Positions 29,653-38,569 of a stretch of DNA of 64,000 nt are shown here, piece by piece; positions within the stretch are counted from its first letter, which is position 1; every line of letters begins with the position of its first letter. Below the pieces are notes generated by a model. That model saw nothing but the letters and a program-made list of their open reading frames with translations. It had not been told where the DNA came from and made no database searches. This DNA is from Holophagales bacterium. Its GTDB lineage: Bacteria > Acidobacteriota > Thermoanaerobaculia > Multivoradales > Multivoraceae. The DNA is taken from assembly GCA_009836625.1 (NCBI GenBank), contig VXVC01000004.1, positions 372,001-436,000 of the forward strand. Direction: 5' to 3'. Position numbers and translations under genes: made by a program.

Positions 29653-31202
29653 ACCGTCCGCGTGGGGAAGGCGACGCGGACCCCAAGTCGGTCGGCGAGT
29701 CGCAGAATGTCCAGGGCCAGGTTGTGGCGAAGCCGCAACTCCGTGCTCCAGTCCGGCGCCAGGAAGAAGACGTAGAGCATGATCTCCAGGCCGTCGGTGC
29801 CGAACTCGTTCAGGTGAATCTCGAAGGCGTCCTGCCGCATCGACTCGTTGGCGCGGACGATCTGTCGGAGTCCCTCGCAAAAGGCGTCCACGGTCTCCGG
29901 CGGCGTGTCGTAGGTGATGCTGATGCGGGTGCTCCACCGACGGAACGCCCGAGCGCCGTAGTTGTCGACCGAAGCGTCGATCAGCCTCGCGTTGGGCAGG
30001 GTGATCAGAGAAGCGTAGAACGTCCGGACGCGCGTACTGCGGAAGCCGATCTCCTCGACCACGCCTTCGACGTCGCCGACCTTGACCCAGTCGCCGATGC
30101 GAAACGGGCGGTCGAGAAGCACCGTGACCGAGCCGAACAGGTTCTTGAGCAGGTCCTGCGCCGCCAGGGCCACCGCCAGGCCACTCAACCCCAGGCCGGC
30201 GAGCAGTGCCGTGACGTCCCGTCCCTGCTGAGCGAGCAGGAAGACGATGCCGAAGACGGCCACCGCCCCTTTCAGTGTCTTCGTGACGAACGGGACGAGC
30301 TGGTCCTGGAACCGGTTCTCGGCTCTGGCGGCTCGCGCCCGCAGCGCCGTTCCGAGGAGATCGATCTGGGCGAATGCCACACGGCCGACCGCCAGCAGGA
30401 ACAACACCAGAACGATCACGTCCAGCCAGGCATGGACCCGTGGCGGCAAGCCCAGCCACTGCAGTCCCAGCCACCACACTCCGGCCAGGACCAGCAGCCC
30501 GGTCGGGCGCAGGATGCGACGCGCGCCCGGGAGATCGAGGGACTCGTAGCGTCTGTTCAGCGGTCCTGAGAACAGTCCATAGGCGATCCAGACGACGATC
30601 CGGTCGATCAGCAGGCCGACCAGAACGAGGATCGGCAGCGCCAGCCACTGCCAGGGGTGGAGGACGAAGCCCCCGGTCCGCAGATAGGAGGGAACGCGAT
30701 CCCGGAGCCAGGTAGCCGCCGTTACCGGTGCTTCCTCGACCCCTTCGACCACCGACCGCTCTCGCAGCTCCTGGTACAGGGTCGGGACAGAGGCCACCGT
30801 CGCGCGCGTGAACAACCAGTTCCCGTTCTCGTCCGGCGCCAGCACGATGGGTGTGGACAGGTCGTCGTTGAACACCCAGCGGTCGAGGCCGCCGTCGTCG
30901 GGAATCGCGGCGAGTTCCACGAACTCGAGCCGGTCAATCACGTGCTTCAGCTCGCTGGCCAGGTTCCTTCCCTGTCGCGCCCGCACCGGGAAGGGGAGAT
31001 CCCCGAGATCGAGACAGCCCGCGGCGGTCTCCAGGTCCGGACGGCCGTCCTCGGTCGCGAAGGCCTCGAGGAAGACGCGCATGGTCTCGCGTGGATTCGA
31101 CAACGGCTGGTCCGCCGCCGGTTGGGCAAAGGCGAACCAGGCCGCGGCGAGGAGTGCGCCACTGGCGAGAAGACTGACCCTTCGCAGGACGGGAGACATC
31201 AT
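29613..31202 (-). CDS. MscS-family mechanosensitive channel
   Basis: 529 residues: signal sequence, a roughly 150-residue N-terminal periplasmic region, membrane helices around 165-300, and the core pore/beta domain (LLAGLGLSGLAVALAAQDLLKNLFGS) followed by LDRPFRIGDWVKVGDVEGVVEEIG and ITLPNARL. The pore helix and beta domain place it in the MscS family as an osmotic release or small-conductance channel. Start at 31202 or 31199 (adjacent ATG codons). Confidence 0.93.
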   Translation of the reverse strand: MMSPVLRRVSLLASGALLAAAWFAFAQPAADQPLSNPRETMRVFLEAFATEDGRPDLETAAGCLDLGDLPFPVRARQGRNLASELKHVIDRLEFVELAAIPDDGGLDRWVFNDDLSTPIVLAPDENGNWLFTRATVASVPTLYQELRERSVVEGVEEAPVTAATWLRDRVPSYLRTGGFVLHPWQWLALPILVLVGLLIDRIVVWIAYGLFSGPLNRRYESLDLPGARRILRPTGLLVLAGVWWLGLQWLGLPPRVHAWLDVIVLVLFLLAVGRVAFAQIDLLGTALRARAARAENRFQDQLVPFVTKTLKGAVAVFGIVFLLAQQGRDVTALLAGLGLSGLAVALAAQDLLKNLFGSVTVLLDRPFRIGDWVKVGDVEGVVEEIGFRSTRVRTFYASLITLPNARLIDASVDNYGARAFRRWSTRISITYDTPPETVDAFCEGLRQIVRANESMRQDAFEIHLNEFGTDGLEIMLYVFFLAPDWSTELRLRHNLALDILRLADRLGVRVAFPTRTVQLEAPTEDDSSD

Positions 31203-31282
31203 GGCGGCGACACTCTTCCAACCACGGCCGCAACGGTCAAGCGCCGGCCGTCGTCACGGGCTGGTACCGTCGCCGTCGCCAC

Positions 31283-32119
31283 ATGCGCGAAACCCTCTCG
31301 GCCCTATACCTCGCCCTGCTCCTCGCTCCGGCGTGCGCGCCAGCCGGGTCGAGCGACTCGGTGACGAACGATGGCGAGAGCCAGCGGCCGTCCGAACCCG
31401 AACGCTGGCTGGTCGAAGTCCTCGACCGGCGCCCGCACGACCCAGGGGCCTACACCCAGGGCCTGCTGTGGCGTGACGGCGTGATCTACGAGAGCACCGG
31501 TTCCTATGGAGCCTCGAGCCTGCGCTCGTGGCGCTGGGACGACGGCTCGGAACTGGCACGGGTCGATCTCGACGGTGACCTGTTCGGCGAAGGCATCGCC
31601 CTCGTTCCGGGCGCCGACGAGCGGCTGGTCCAGTTGACCTGGCGGCGGGGTGTGGCCCTGGTGTGGAGCGTGGAGCCGTTCGCCGAAGTGAGCAGGATGC
31701 GCTTCGACGGCGAAGGCTGGGGGCTGGCCTACGACGGATCCGACCTCATCATGAGCGACGGCACGCCGATCCTCAGCTTCCGCGATCCTGAAACCCTGAC
31801 GGTGCGGCGTCGACTGCGGGTGACGAGAAGCGGAATGCCCGTCGACGACCTGAACGAACTCGAGCTGGTGGACGACCTGCTCTTCGCGAACCTGTTCGGC
31901 AGCGACGAGATCGCCGTCGTCGACATGGACTCCGGCTCGGTGGTGGCGATCGTCGACGCTTCGGGTCTGCTGACGGCGGAAGAGGCGGAGGACGCGGATG
32001 TCCTCAACGGCATCGCCTACCGTCCCGACACCGGGACCTTCCTGTTGACCGGGAAGTACTGGCCCTGGGTCTTCGAGGTGCGAATCGTGGGCTACGATCC
32101 ACCGCCCCTCGCCCAGTGA
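31283..32119 (+). CDS. Glutaminyl-peptide cyclotransferase-like lipoprotein
   Basis: 278 residues. A lipoprotein-like signal ends at LAPAC (Cys18). The rest looks like the glutamine cyclotransferase beta-propeller family: AYTQGLLWRDGVIYESTGSYGASSL, GEGIAL, LNELELVDDLLFANLF, and LNGIAYRPDTGTFLLTGKYW. Such enzymes convert N-terminal Gln to pyroglutamate. Divergent from the MscS gene; likely acts in the periplasm. Confidence 0.82.
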   Translation: MRETLSALYLALLLAPACAPAGSSDSVTNDGESQRPSEPERWLVEVLDRRPHDPGAYTQGLLWRDGVIYESTGSYGASSLRSWRWDDGSELARVDLDGDLFGEGIALVPGADERLVQLTWRRGVALVWSVEPFAEVSRMRFDGEGWGLAYDGSDLIMSDGTPILSFRDPETLTVRRRLRVTRSGMPVDDLNELELVDDLLFANLFGSDEIAVVDMDSGSVVAIVDASGLLTAEEAEDADVLNGIAYRPDTGTFLLTGKYWPWVFEVRIVGYDPPPLAQ

Positions 32120-32124
32120 ACCCG

Positions 32125-32158
32125 CCTGAAGCACGACGAAACCTGAAGCGCGGCGAAA
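32125..32158. repeat. 17-base imperfect tandem repeat
   Basis: Two adjacent copies of CCTGAAGCRCGRCGAAA (32125-32141 and 32142-32158) in the gap between the cyclotransferase and the GYF-AIM24 gene. Two A/G differences. Possibly a binding site or slippage product; no function shown. Confidence 0.6.
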
Positions 32159-32189
32159 CCCGAGCGTCGGAAAGAGAGTACTCAAGGGA

Positions 32190-33194
32190 ATGAGCGATCA
32201 GATCTGGTACCTGGCCATCGACGGCAAGCAGGAAGGACCGTACACGGCGGAAGAGATCGAGGAGAGGATCCGTTCAGGTTCCGTGGCGCGCGGCGCTCAC
32301 GTGTACCGGGACGGCATGGGCAACTGGGCGCCGGTCGTCAGCGAGCCGCGGTTCGCCGCCGCCTTCGGCACACCGATCCCCAAGCCGCCGGGCGGCGTGG
32401 CCGATGAGATCGACTTCGTGATCGTCGGCGAGGAAATGCAGTTCGTCGAGATCACACTCGACCCGGGCGAGGCCTGCATCGCGGAGGCGGGATCGTTCAT
32501 GTACATGGATCCCGGCATCGAGATGAACACGATCTTCGGCGACGGTTCAGAGCGCGGGGCTGGCGGCTTCATGGACAAGCTCCTTTCCGCCGGCAAACGG
32601 GTCCTGACGGGCGAGTCCCTGTTCATGACCGTGTTCGGCAACGGCGCCGGGGTCCGCCGGAACGTCGCCTTCGCTTCGCCCTATCCGGGGCGGATCATTC
32701 CCCTCGACCTTCCGACCCATGGCAACACGATCCTCTGCCAGAAGGACGCCTTTCTCTGTGCCGCCAAGGGCGTATCGGTTGGCATCGCGTTTCAGCGAAG
32801 GCTCGGAGCGGGCCTGTTCGGCGGCGAAGGCTTCATCCTGCAAAAACTGGAAGGTGACGGACTTGCGTTCGTTCACGCCGGCGGCACAGTCGTTGAGCGC
32901 GACCTCGGTGCCGGCGAGACCCTCCGGCTTGACACCGGCTGCCTGGTCGCCTTCGAACGCCAGGTCGATTACGACATCCAGACGGTCCCCGGGATCAAGA
33001 CCGCGCTGTTCGGCGGCGAGGGGCTGTTCTTCGCCTCCCTGACCGGACCCGGCAAGGTGTGGATCCAGTCGCTTCCGTTCAGCCGGCTGGCGAGCCGCGT
33101 GTACGCCGCCGCTCCCCAGACCGGAGGAACCCGCAAGGGAGAAGGTTCCGTGCTCGGCGGCCTGGGCGGCCTGGTGATGGGCGACCGCCGCTAG
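32190..33194 (+). CDS. GYF_2-AIM24 domain protein (TIGR00266-like)
   Basis: 334 residues. The N-terminal 50 or so resemble a GYF_2 domain ([22 protein letters not shown], Gly-Pro-Tyr core, followed by NWAPV). The rest is the AIM24/TIGR00266 beta fold ([61 protein letters not shown]). Function is unknown; the family is named for a mitochondrial protein. No signal peptide, so cytoplasmic. A purine-rich AAGGGA precedes the ATG. Confidence 0.85.
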   Translation: MSDQIWYLAIDGKQEGPYTAEEIEERIRSGSVARGAHVYRDGMGNWAPVVSEPRFAAAFGTPIPKPPGGVADEIDFVIVGEEMQFVEITLDPGEACIAEAGSFMYMDPGIEMNTIFGDGSERGAGGFMDKLLSAGKRVLTGESLFMTVFGNGAGVRRNVAFASPYPGRIIPLDLPTHGNTILCQKDAFLCAAKGVSVGIAFQRRLGAGLFGGEGFILQKLEGDGLAFVHAGGTVVERDLGAGETLRLDTGCLVAFERQVDYDIQTVPGIKTALFGGEGLFFASLTGPGKVWIQSLPFSRLASRVYAAAPQTGGTRKGEGSVLGGLGGLVMGDRR

Positions 33195-33197
33195 AGC

Positions 33198-33458
33198 TCA
33201 GGTGGCGACCGACTCGATCTTCAGCATGCGAGCCCACGCCGCACGCAGGCTCTCGGGCAGGTCGAGGTCGTCGAACAGTTCCCGCACCTCATCCCGGGAG
33301 ACGTAATCCCAGATGTCCTCCCACTGTGCGTACCGCAGCATGCAGGAGATCGCGATACAGCGGTCCTCGCGGTTCCCGCCATGGAGCATCTCTTCGAGCT
33401 CCTCGCCGGTCACGTCCCGCTCCGGGAAGAAGTAGAGGGGCTGGGAGCTGGGAACCAT
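33198..33458 (-). CDS. Small acidic hypothetical protein
   Basis: 86 residues, not recognised. Acidic and helical, with FPERDVTGEELEEMLHGG, CIAISCMLRYAQWEDIWDYV and LFDDLDLPESLRAAWARML. Chosen start is ATG 33458. A good -10 (TATGAT on the minus strand, 33491-33496) lies upstream at the right distance. Convergent with the AIM24 gene, 3 bases between stops. It fills the gap and has a protein-like composition, so I think it is real, but no homologue is known to me. Confidence 0.55.
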   Translation of the reverse strand: MVPSSQPLYFFPERDVTGEELEEMLHGGNREDRCIAISCMLRYAQWEDIWDYVSRDEVRELFDDLDLPESLRAAWARMLKIESVAT

Positions 33459-33490
33459 CAAGCGCGAGGACGAGGGGCCTAAGGGTGCGC

Positions 33491-33496
33491 ATCATA
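33491..33496 (-). promoter_or_regulatory. -10 element for the small acidic protein
   Basis: TATGAT on the minus strand, about 33 bases before the start codon. No recognisable -35 at 17 bases. Confidence 0.35.
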
Positions 33497-33525
33497 GCGT
33501 TTTTTCGCGGCGCCGACCGGGGTGC

Positions 33526-33554
33526 TTGACCGCCCGCGGGGGCTGGGTTACCTT
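33526..33554 (+). promoter_or_regulatory. Promoter of tRNA-Gly(CCC)
   Basis: TTGACC and TACCTT are separated by exactly 17 bases, 20 bases before the tRNA 5' end. The -35 matches 5 of 6. Confidence 0.6.
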
Positions 33555-33573
33555 GAACGCCGTCTGAGTGCCT

Positions 33574-33649
33574 GCGGGCATAACTCAGTTGGCAGAGTGC
33601 CAGCTTCCCAAGCTGGATGTCGCGGGTTCGAGTCCCGTTGCCCGCTCCA
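33574..33649 (+). tRNA. tRNA-Gly (anticodon CCC)
   Basis: Acceptor stem GCGGGCA/TGCCCGC, anticodon stem CCAGC/GCTGG with loop TTCCCAA (anticodon CCC), T loop GGTTCGAGTCC, encoded CCA. Reads GGG codons. Confidence 0.95.
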
Positions 33650-33716
33650 GACGCCTCAGCCGACGCGTGACCTGGTCCGGAACGAAACCAAGAGACAGGA
33701 AGGGTACAAAGAGCAG

Positions 33717-34184
33717 ATGGCGTTCTTCAAGAAGGATCTCGAAGAAGCCGCGGCGGATGCGGCGTTGACAACTCCCGGCGAGGTGAGGTCGCCTTCAGCC
33801 GCGCCGGCGCGTACCTACGTGGCGCCCGGTTCGCACATCGACGGCAGCATCGCGGGTGACGCCGAGGTCCTGGTCGACGGTTCCCTGACGGGGAACGTGG
33901 AGCTCAAGGGCCGGTTCGTGCTCGGGCGGCGAGGCCGGATCGAGGCTGACGTGGTTGCCCAGTCCGTTCAGATCTCGGGCCACGTGAAAGGGGACGTCCG
34001 GGCATCGGAGAAGATCGAGGTGCTGTCGTCAGGCTCGGTCGAGGGCGACCTGACCGCTCCCCTCGTGTCCATCGCCGAGGGAGGCATCTGCAACGGCAGG
34101 ATCGAGATGAGCGGCACGCTGGCGATCGGCGCGACGCCGAGCCGAGGCTACGCGAGCGCCGCCGGCGGCTCGGGCGACTCCTGA
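33717..34184 (+). CDS. Bactofilin-family cytoskeletal protein
   Basis: 155 residues. A polymerising bactofilin core of short beta-helix repeats (GSHIDGSIAGDAEVLVDGSLTG, VVAQSVQISGHVKGDV, KIEVLSSGSVEGDL, GICNGRIEM) between a basic N-terminus and a glycine/serine tail. Forms cytoskeletal filaments on the membrane. Start ATG 33717; frames upstream cross the tRNA. Its 3' end overlaps rluD by 37 bases on the other strand. Confidence 0.92.
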   Translation: MAFFKKDLEEAAADAALTTPGEVRSPSAAPARTYVAPGSHIDGSIAGDAEVLVDGSLTGNVELKGRFVLGRRGRIEADVVAQSVQISGHVKGDVRASEKIEVLSSGSVEGDLTAPLVSIAEGGICNGRIEMSGTLAIGATPSRGYASAAGGSGDS

Positions 34185-35143
34185 CGGTCGACCGGCAGTC
34201 CCCGATCCAGGCGACAGGCCCTGCACAGGGTACGAAGATCTCCGGGCACCCGAGCCGTGAAGGTGCGGGAGGGTGCGCCGGCAAACCCCGGCAGCGTGAG
34301 CCGCAGCGCATGGAGAGCCGGTCGCGGGAACTCGCGGACGGGCCGGCGAATGGATGGTTCGAGGTTCCGCCAGCGGGACTCGCCATAGGTCGGATCGCCG
34401 ATCAGGGGATGCCCGATCGCCTTGCAATGAACCCGGATCTGGTGCGTTCTGCCGGTCAGGATTCTCAGCTTCAGCAGTGAAAGGCCGGGAGCCTCCGCCA
34501 GCAGCCGGTAGCGGCTGACTGCCGGCCGTCCTCCCCTCGCGGCACTTACCACCGCCATTCGGGTGCGCACCGCCGGGTCGCGGCCGATCGGTAGTTCGAT
34601 CTGTCCCTGCAACGGTTCGGGCCGGCCGTACACCACCGCCAGATAGACCTTGTCGACCTCGCGTTCGGCAAACGCTCGACTCAGCCGCCGGTAGGCGGCA
34701 TCGCTGCACGCGACGGCAAGGACACCGGTGGTACCCGCGTCCAGGCGATGAACGATGCCGGGCCGTTCGGCGGAGCCGACTCCGGCGATGCCGGGTCGGT
34801 GGTGGAGCAGCCTGTTCACCAGGGTGCCTCCCGGAACGCCGCTGCCGGGGTGAACGATCAGGCCCGCGGGCTTGTCCACGATCAGCAGGTCCTCGTCTTC
34901 GTGAATCACCGAAACGGGACCCGGCTCGGCGAGCGGTTGCTTCGACGGAGGCGGCGGCAGGCGGTAGACGATCTCCTCGCCACCCCGCAGCACGTAGGAC
35001 GGCTTGAGCGGCGAGCCTCCAGCGGTAACAAGACCGCGGCGGAGGAGGTTCCGGACCCGGTTCCGGGGTTCGTCGAGAACCCGCGCGAGGTAGACGTCGA
35101 CCCGTTCGCCCGCCGCCGAGGCCGGGGCCTGCAGCGAGTTCAC
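34148..35143 (-). CDS. RluA-family 23S rRNA pseudouridine synthase (RluD-like)
   Basis: 331 residues: an N-terminal S4-like domain (RVDVYLARVLDEPRNRVRNLLRRGLV), then the catalytic domain with LIVDKPAGLIVHPG, HRLDAGTTG (catalytic Asp) and LLKLRILTGRTHQIRVHCKAIGHPLIGD. Likely modifies helix 69 of 23S rRNA as RluD does. lspA overlaps it by 4 bases. Confidence 0.93.
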   Translation of the reverse strand: MNSLQAPASAAGERVDVYLARVLDEPRNRVRNLLRRGLVTAGGSPLKPSYVLRGGEEIVYRLPPPPSKQPLAEPGPVSVIHEDEDLLIVDKPAGLIVHPGSGVPGGTLVNRLLHHRPGIAGVGSAERPGIVHRLDAGTTGVLAVACSDAAYRRLSRAFAEREVDKVYLAVVYGRPEPLQGQIELPIGRDPAVRTRMAVVSAARGGRPAVSRYRLLAEAPGLSLLKLRILTGRTHQIRVHCKAIGHPLIGDPTYGESRWRNLEPSIRRPVREFPRPALHALRLTLPGFAGAPSRTFTARVPGDLRTLCRACRLDRGLPVDRQESPEPPAALA

Positions 35144-35670
35144 TTCGACGAGCCGGCGCCGACCAGGTCGCTCGAGCCCGCCGTGGCCGAACTGGTCCGG
35201 TTTCCCAACGAGGGAGCGAAGCTGTGGACCAGCATCAGGACGATGCCGACCGTGACGCCGCTGTCGGCGACGTTGAACGCCGGCCAGTGGTACGCGCCGA
35301 TGTACACGTCGAGGAAGTCCGTAACCGCTCGCAGCAGGATGCGGTCGACCAGATTGCCAACCGCGCCGCCGAGCACCAGCGACAGGGAAAGGAGAAGCAG
35401 CCGCTCCTGCTCGGAGGTGCGCCGGAAGTAGACCGAAACGATGGCCAGCGCCGCGAAGCCGAGAGCCGTCAGGAGCAGTGTGCCGCCGAGTTCACGCCCG
35501 GCTGGAAACAGTCCGAAAGCGATGCCGGTGTTCTGCACGTGCACCAGATCGAAGAAACCCGGCACGACTTCCAGTCGCTCGTGTGGCTCCAGGGCCCCTT
35601 CGATCCAGAGCTTGGTCCACTGATCCAGCGCCACGATCAGCGCCGAAACGACGAGAAACCTAGCCCGCAT
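35140..35670 (-). CDS. lspA: Lipoprotein signal peptidase (signal peptidase II)
   Basis: Inner-membrane aspartic protease cleaving lipoprotein signal peptides. 176 residues from ATG 35670, four hydrophobic helices. Catalytic Asp motifs are GGAVGNLVDR and FNVADSG; also DQWTKLW and NTGIAFGLF. lspA-rluD is a common pair. Lipoproteins in this window (LolB-like, cyclotransferase, cohesin-like) are its expected substrates. Confidence 0.95.
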   Translation of the reverse strand: MRARFLVVSALIVALDQWTKLWIEGALEPHERLEVVPGFFDLVHVQNTGIAFGLFPAGRELGGTLLLTALGFAALAIVSVYFRRTSEQERLLLLSLSLVLGGAVGNLVDRILLRAVTDFLDVYIGAYHWPAFNVADSGVTVGIVLMLVHSFAPSLGNRTSSATAGSSDLVGAGSSK

Positions 35671-35702
35671 GGGTCGTTCGCGTGAGGATCGGGAGCGTGA
35701 GA

Positions 35703-36341
35703 TCACTTCGCTTCACAGCGCGGCATGGTACCAGCCGCCCCGATCCACGCGGTCTCGAGATCCGCCGCAGTCCGCGGGTCGACGAAGGCCCTGATCGCAG
35801 CCACACCGTGCGCCCCGGCGCGGGCAATCGCGGGGGCGTTTCCGGCATCGACACCGCCGACGGCAACCACCGGCAGGCCGGCTCCTACGGCCTGTCGAAG
35901 CCGCTCCAGGCCCTGGGCCGGGCCGTAGCGCCGCTTTTCCGGAGAGTCGAAAACGGGGCCGAACAGGGCGTAGTGGGCTCCGGCCTCCGAGGCGGCTGCA
36001 AGTTCTTCCAGACTATGCGTGGAGACTCCCAGCAGCAGACCTCGCTGGCGCACGCGCGCGCCCACCTCCCGCCACGGCGCGTCGGATGGCAGGTGAACGC
36101 CATCGGCATCGCAGGCCACGGCGGCCTCGAGGTCGCCGTTCACGATCAGGACGCCGTCGAAGGCGCTTCGGAGGGTGCGGCCGAGGTCGATCAGATCGGC
36201 CCGTCCCAGGTCCTTCTCGCGCAGTTGGATCGCCGTGCCCGTGGGGAGGGATCGGGCCCAGCTTCCGAGGCCACCGGCGCCACCGCAGAGCTGCCGGGCG
36301 CTGATCGCAAGCAGAGGTGGAATCCCGCGCCGCCCTCTCAC
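35703..36341 (-). CDS. Thiamine phosphate synthase (ThiE/TenI family)
   Basis: 212-residue TIM barrel. QLREKDLGR, DADGVHLPSD, YALFGPVFDSPEKRRYGP and VVAVGGVDAGNAPAIARAGAHGVA match the ThiE/TenI family. ThiE joins the thiazole and pyrimidine phosphates; TenI paralogues have an altered active site. No other thiamine genes are nearby, so TenI cannot be excluded. Confidence 0.82.
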   Translation of the reverse strand: MRGRRGIPPLLAISARQLCGGAGGLGSWARSLPTGTAIQLREKDLGRADLIDLGRTLRSAFDGVLIVNGDLEAAVACDADGVHLPSDAPWREVGARVRQRGLLLGVSTHSLEELAAASEAGAHYALFGPVFDSPEKRRYGPAQGLERLRQAVGAGLPVVAVGGVDAGNAPAIARAGAHGVAAIRAFVDPRTAADLETAWIGAAGTMPRCEAK

Positions 36342-36380
36342 GCGCTCGACCAGGCAAGGCCCTGGCGCATCAGGTCGTCG

Positions 36381-38516
36381 TCAGGGAACGAAGGGCGGTG
36401 TCCGTCCGCCGCCGCCCGAGGGCGGCGAAGACGGCGGCGGCGAGGAGGAAGAGGGCGTGGAAGAGGGTGGGGAATAGCTCGACGGGCTTGAGCTGGGAGG
36501 AGAGTAGCTTCTCGGCGGCGAAGAAGACCGCGGTGCGGAACTCCTGGGCGTAGACCGTACCCGCGTCGGTCGCGACGAGGACTTGGGGGTGGAGGCTCGC
36601 GGCGTCGAGCGTACCCGGGTGGGAGGCGCCGCCTTGGGCGTTGAACTCCGTGGTGTCGAGCGCACCCGGGTGGGAGGCGCCGCCCTCGGCGTTGAACTCC
36701 GGGGCGTCGACCTGACGCGGGTGGGAGGCGCTGCCTCGGGCGTCGAGCCGCGCGGTGTCGATCGCACCCGGGTTGGAGGCGCAGTCCTCGGCGTTGAACT
36801 CCGCGGTGTCGAGCGCACCCGGGTGGGACTCGACCCAGCGTCCCTGCTCCGAATGGCGTCCAGGACGCGGCGACCGGCCGTGGGCCGCCGGCTCGGTGCA
36901 GGCGTGGCGCCTGGGCTCGCGGGCGCTGCTTTCCTGACGGAGACGCCTGGCCTCGCGGGTTCGTTGTCCCGAGTCACGGAGACCGGAGCGGATCGCCTGA
37001 TCCCGATATCCGCACCGTCTTCCCGGACCACGCTTGCCCGGGCCGGCCTGGTTGACGGAGCCGCTCGGACGCCGCCGGCCGTGACGCTCGTCAACCCGGA
37101 GCCGTTCGCCGAAGGTCGCACGCGACGCACGGACGCGACGGCCGGGTCGCCGTCACTGCGCCTGATCTCGCCGCGGAACGAGGGGTCGAGGTCGGGCCGA
37201 CGCGCCACGAAGTTGTCGGCGTTCGGAATCTCGCTCTCGTCCAGCCCGTCGCGCCGGTTGATCAGGATCCGCTGGGTGGCCGCTGGATCGCGCCAGTTCC
37301 GGCGGTCGATGCCGCGGGTATCCGTCGTGATGATGCCGCGTTCGAGTCTGGGATGGCGGCGCCGCAGGGAATGGCCGTAGGTGTAGCCCCGACCGTAGCC
37401 GAGGTAGCCGGTCGGGCAGAAGATCCAGGTGTTGAACGGATCCCAGTAGCCGCCGGCCCAACCGTAGAGCCCGAAACGGAGGCCGTAGCCCAAGCCCCGG
37501 TAGTAGTGCTGGTAGTAGCCGCGTGGAATCCAGCCGACGTAGGAGGGGCCCCAGTACCAGTAGACATGACTGGGGGCGTACACCAGACCCGGGTACCAGA
37601 GCCATCCCCATGCCGGATGCCGGTTCCAGCTGCCGTAGTGGTAGGTGAGCGGGCCCCAGGGATCCCGCGCCACCCAGTAGAGACCGGCGGGTGTGTCCGT
37701 CCACCGGCCCCGGCTGTAAGGCTGCCAGTTGTTCTCGACATACGGCTTCCAGGCCCGGCGATCGTCGACCTCGACCCACTCACCATGGGCGCCCAGGGCG
37801 TCGCGGTAGCCGCCGGCATCAACGGCGGCGTAGGCCACGAGACTGGCCCGATGGCCCGCGGTCCAGTCATCCAGGGCGGTAGCCGCCACGCCCGCGCCGT
37901 TCTGGAGCTCGATCCAGGGGTTGTCGAGACCGTTGGCCACGAGCGTCTCACCGCCGCGAACGATCACCGAGCCCCGCTGCGTCACGACTTCCGCGAATCC
38001 GGCGAGAACCGTCACCTCGGTCCAGCGGCTTCCGTCGCTGTGAATCTGGTAACGGCCGTCCTGCTTCACGTAGACCCGGGCGTTGGCCGTGTCCACTACG
38101 GGCAACTCCGATTCGAGAAGGTGATCTTCGACTTCCAGGCTCAGCCGTCCCCGGTGCAGGACGTAGAGCGAGTCCTGATCCTCGCCGTCCGGCGACCCGG
38201 CGATCCGTTCCAGGGTGACCTCGGAGTCGCAGTCCACGGCCAGGATCGAACGGTCCGACATGAGGACGGCGAGCCGCGCGTTCGGCGTCGTCCAGATCCG
38301 ATCGCCCCGTAGAATCGGCAGGTGGAGTTCAAGTTCGCTCTGGGCGCCGGAACGAGCCGCGAACAGGGTCGCGTCTCCGTCCAGGGCGCCGACGAAACTG
38401 TAGACGCCCGCGAGTCCGTCCGTCTCTTCCTGCCCCGCGGTGTTCGCCGCCCCGACGCCGGACGCGGCAAGGACCATCGGAAGCGCGAGGATGCTGATCG
38501 GAAAAGGGTGTCTCAT
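36381..38516 (-). CDS. FecR/DUF6600-like exported repeat protein
   Basis: 711 residues from ATG 38516. Signal peptide (MRHPFPISILALPMVLAASG), then a FecR-like beta domain about residues 40-180 (GDRIWTTPNARLAVLMSDRSILAVD; VEVTVLAGFAEV-like). A Trp/Tyr-rich DUF6600-like stretch (about 225-375) follows, with WGPLTYHYGSW and WGWLWYPGLVY. The tail is disordered: six 17-residue units starting PTRVRST, then Ser/Pro- and Gly-rich sequence. It may be a surface or envelope sensor-like protein; function unknown. A perfect sigma-54 -24/-12 site precedes it, with an AGGGGGA ribosome binding site. Confidence 0.82.
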   Translation of the reverse strand: MRHPFPISILALPMVLAASGVGAANTAGQEETDGLAGVYSFVGALDGDATLFAARSGAQSELELHLPILRGDRIWTTPNARLAVLMSDRSILAVDCDSEVTLERIAGSPDGEDQDSLYVLHRGRLSLEVEDHLLESELPVVDTANARVYVKQDGRYQIHSDGSRWTEVTVLAGFAEVVTQRGSVIVRGGETLVANGLDNPWIELQNGAGVAATALDDWTAGHRASLVAYAAVDAGGYRDALGAHGEWVEVDDRRAWKPYVENNWQPYSRGRWTDTPAGLYWVARDPWGPLTYHYGSWNRHPAWGWLWYPGLVYAPSHVYWYWGPSYVGWIPRGYYQHYYRGLGYGLRFGLYGWAGGYWDPFNTWIFCPTGYLGYGRGYTYGHSLRRRHPRLERGIITTDTRGIDRRNWRDPAATQRILINRRDGLDESEIPNADNFVARRPDLDPSFRGEIRRSDGDPAVASVRRVRPSANGSGLTSVTAGGVRAAPSTRPARASVVREDGADIGIRRSAPVSVTRDNEPARPGVSVRKAAPASPGATPAPSRRPTAGRRVLDAIRSRDAGSSPTRVRSTPRSSTPRTAPPTRVRSTPRGSTPEAAPPTRVRSTPRSSTPRAAPPTRVRSTPRSSTPKAAPPTRVRSTPRASTPKSSSRPTRVRSTPRSSAPRSSSPPRSYSPPSSSPSSYSPPSSTPSSSSPPPSSPPSGGGGRTPPFVP
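36536..36836 (-). repeat. 51-base tandem coding repeats
   Basis: About six units of 51 bases, each coding 17 residues (PTRVRSTPRSSTPRTAP and variants) in the C-terminus of the FecR-like protein. Units differ by scattered substitutions (Gly/Ser/Ala, Arg/Lys). Boundaries are approximate. Confidence 0.75.
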
Positions 38517-38569
38517 CGCACAGTCCCCCTGAGGATCGAAGCTAAGGGAAGCTACCACCTCTGACTGCG

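Noticed and set aside
28525..30648. Long minus-strand open frame across the kinase end and MscS
   Set aside because: It overlaps two clear genes and has no similarity; shadow.
36583..37380. Plus-strand open frame with repeated GVERTRVGG units
   Set aside because: Antisense image of the FecR protein's repeat tail; the minus-strand gene has a signal peptide, promoter and ribosome binding site.
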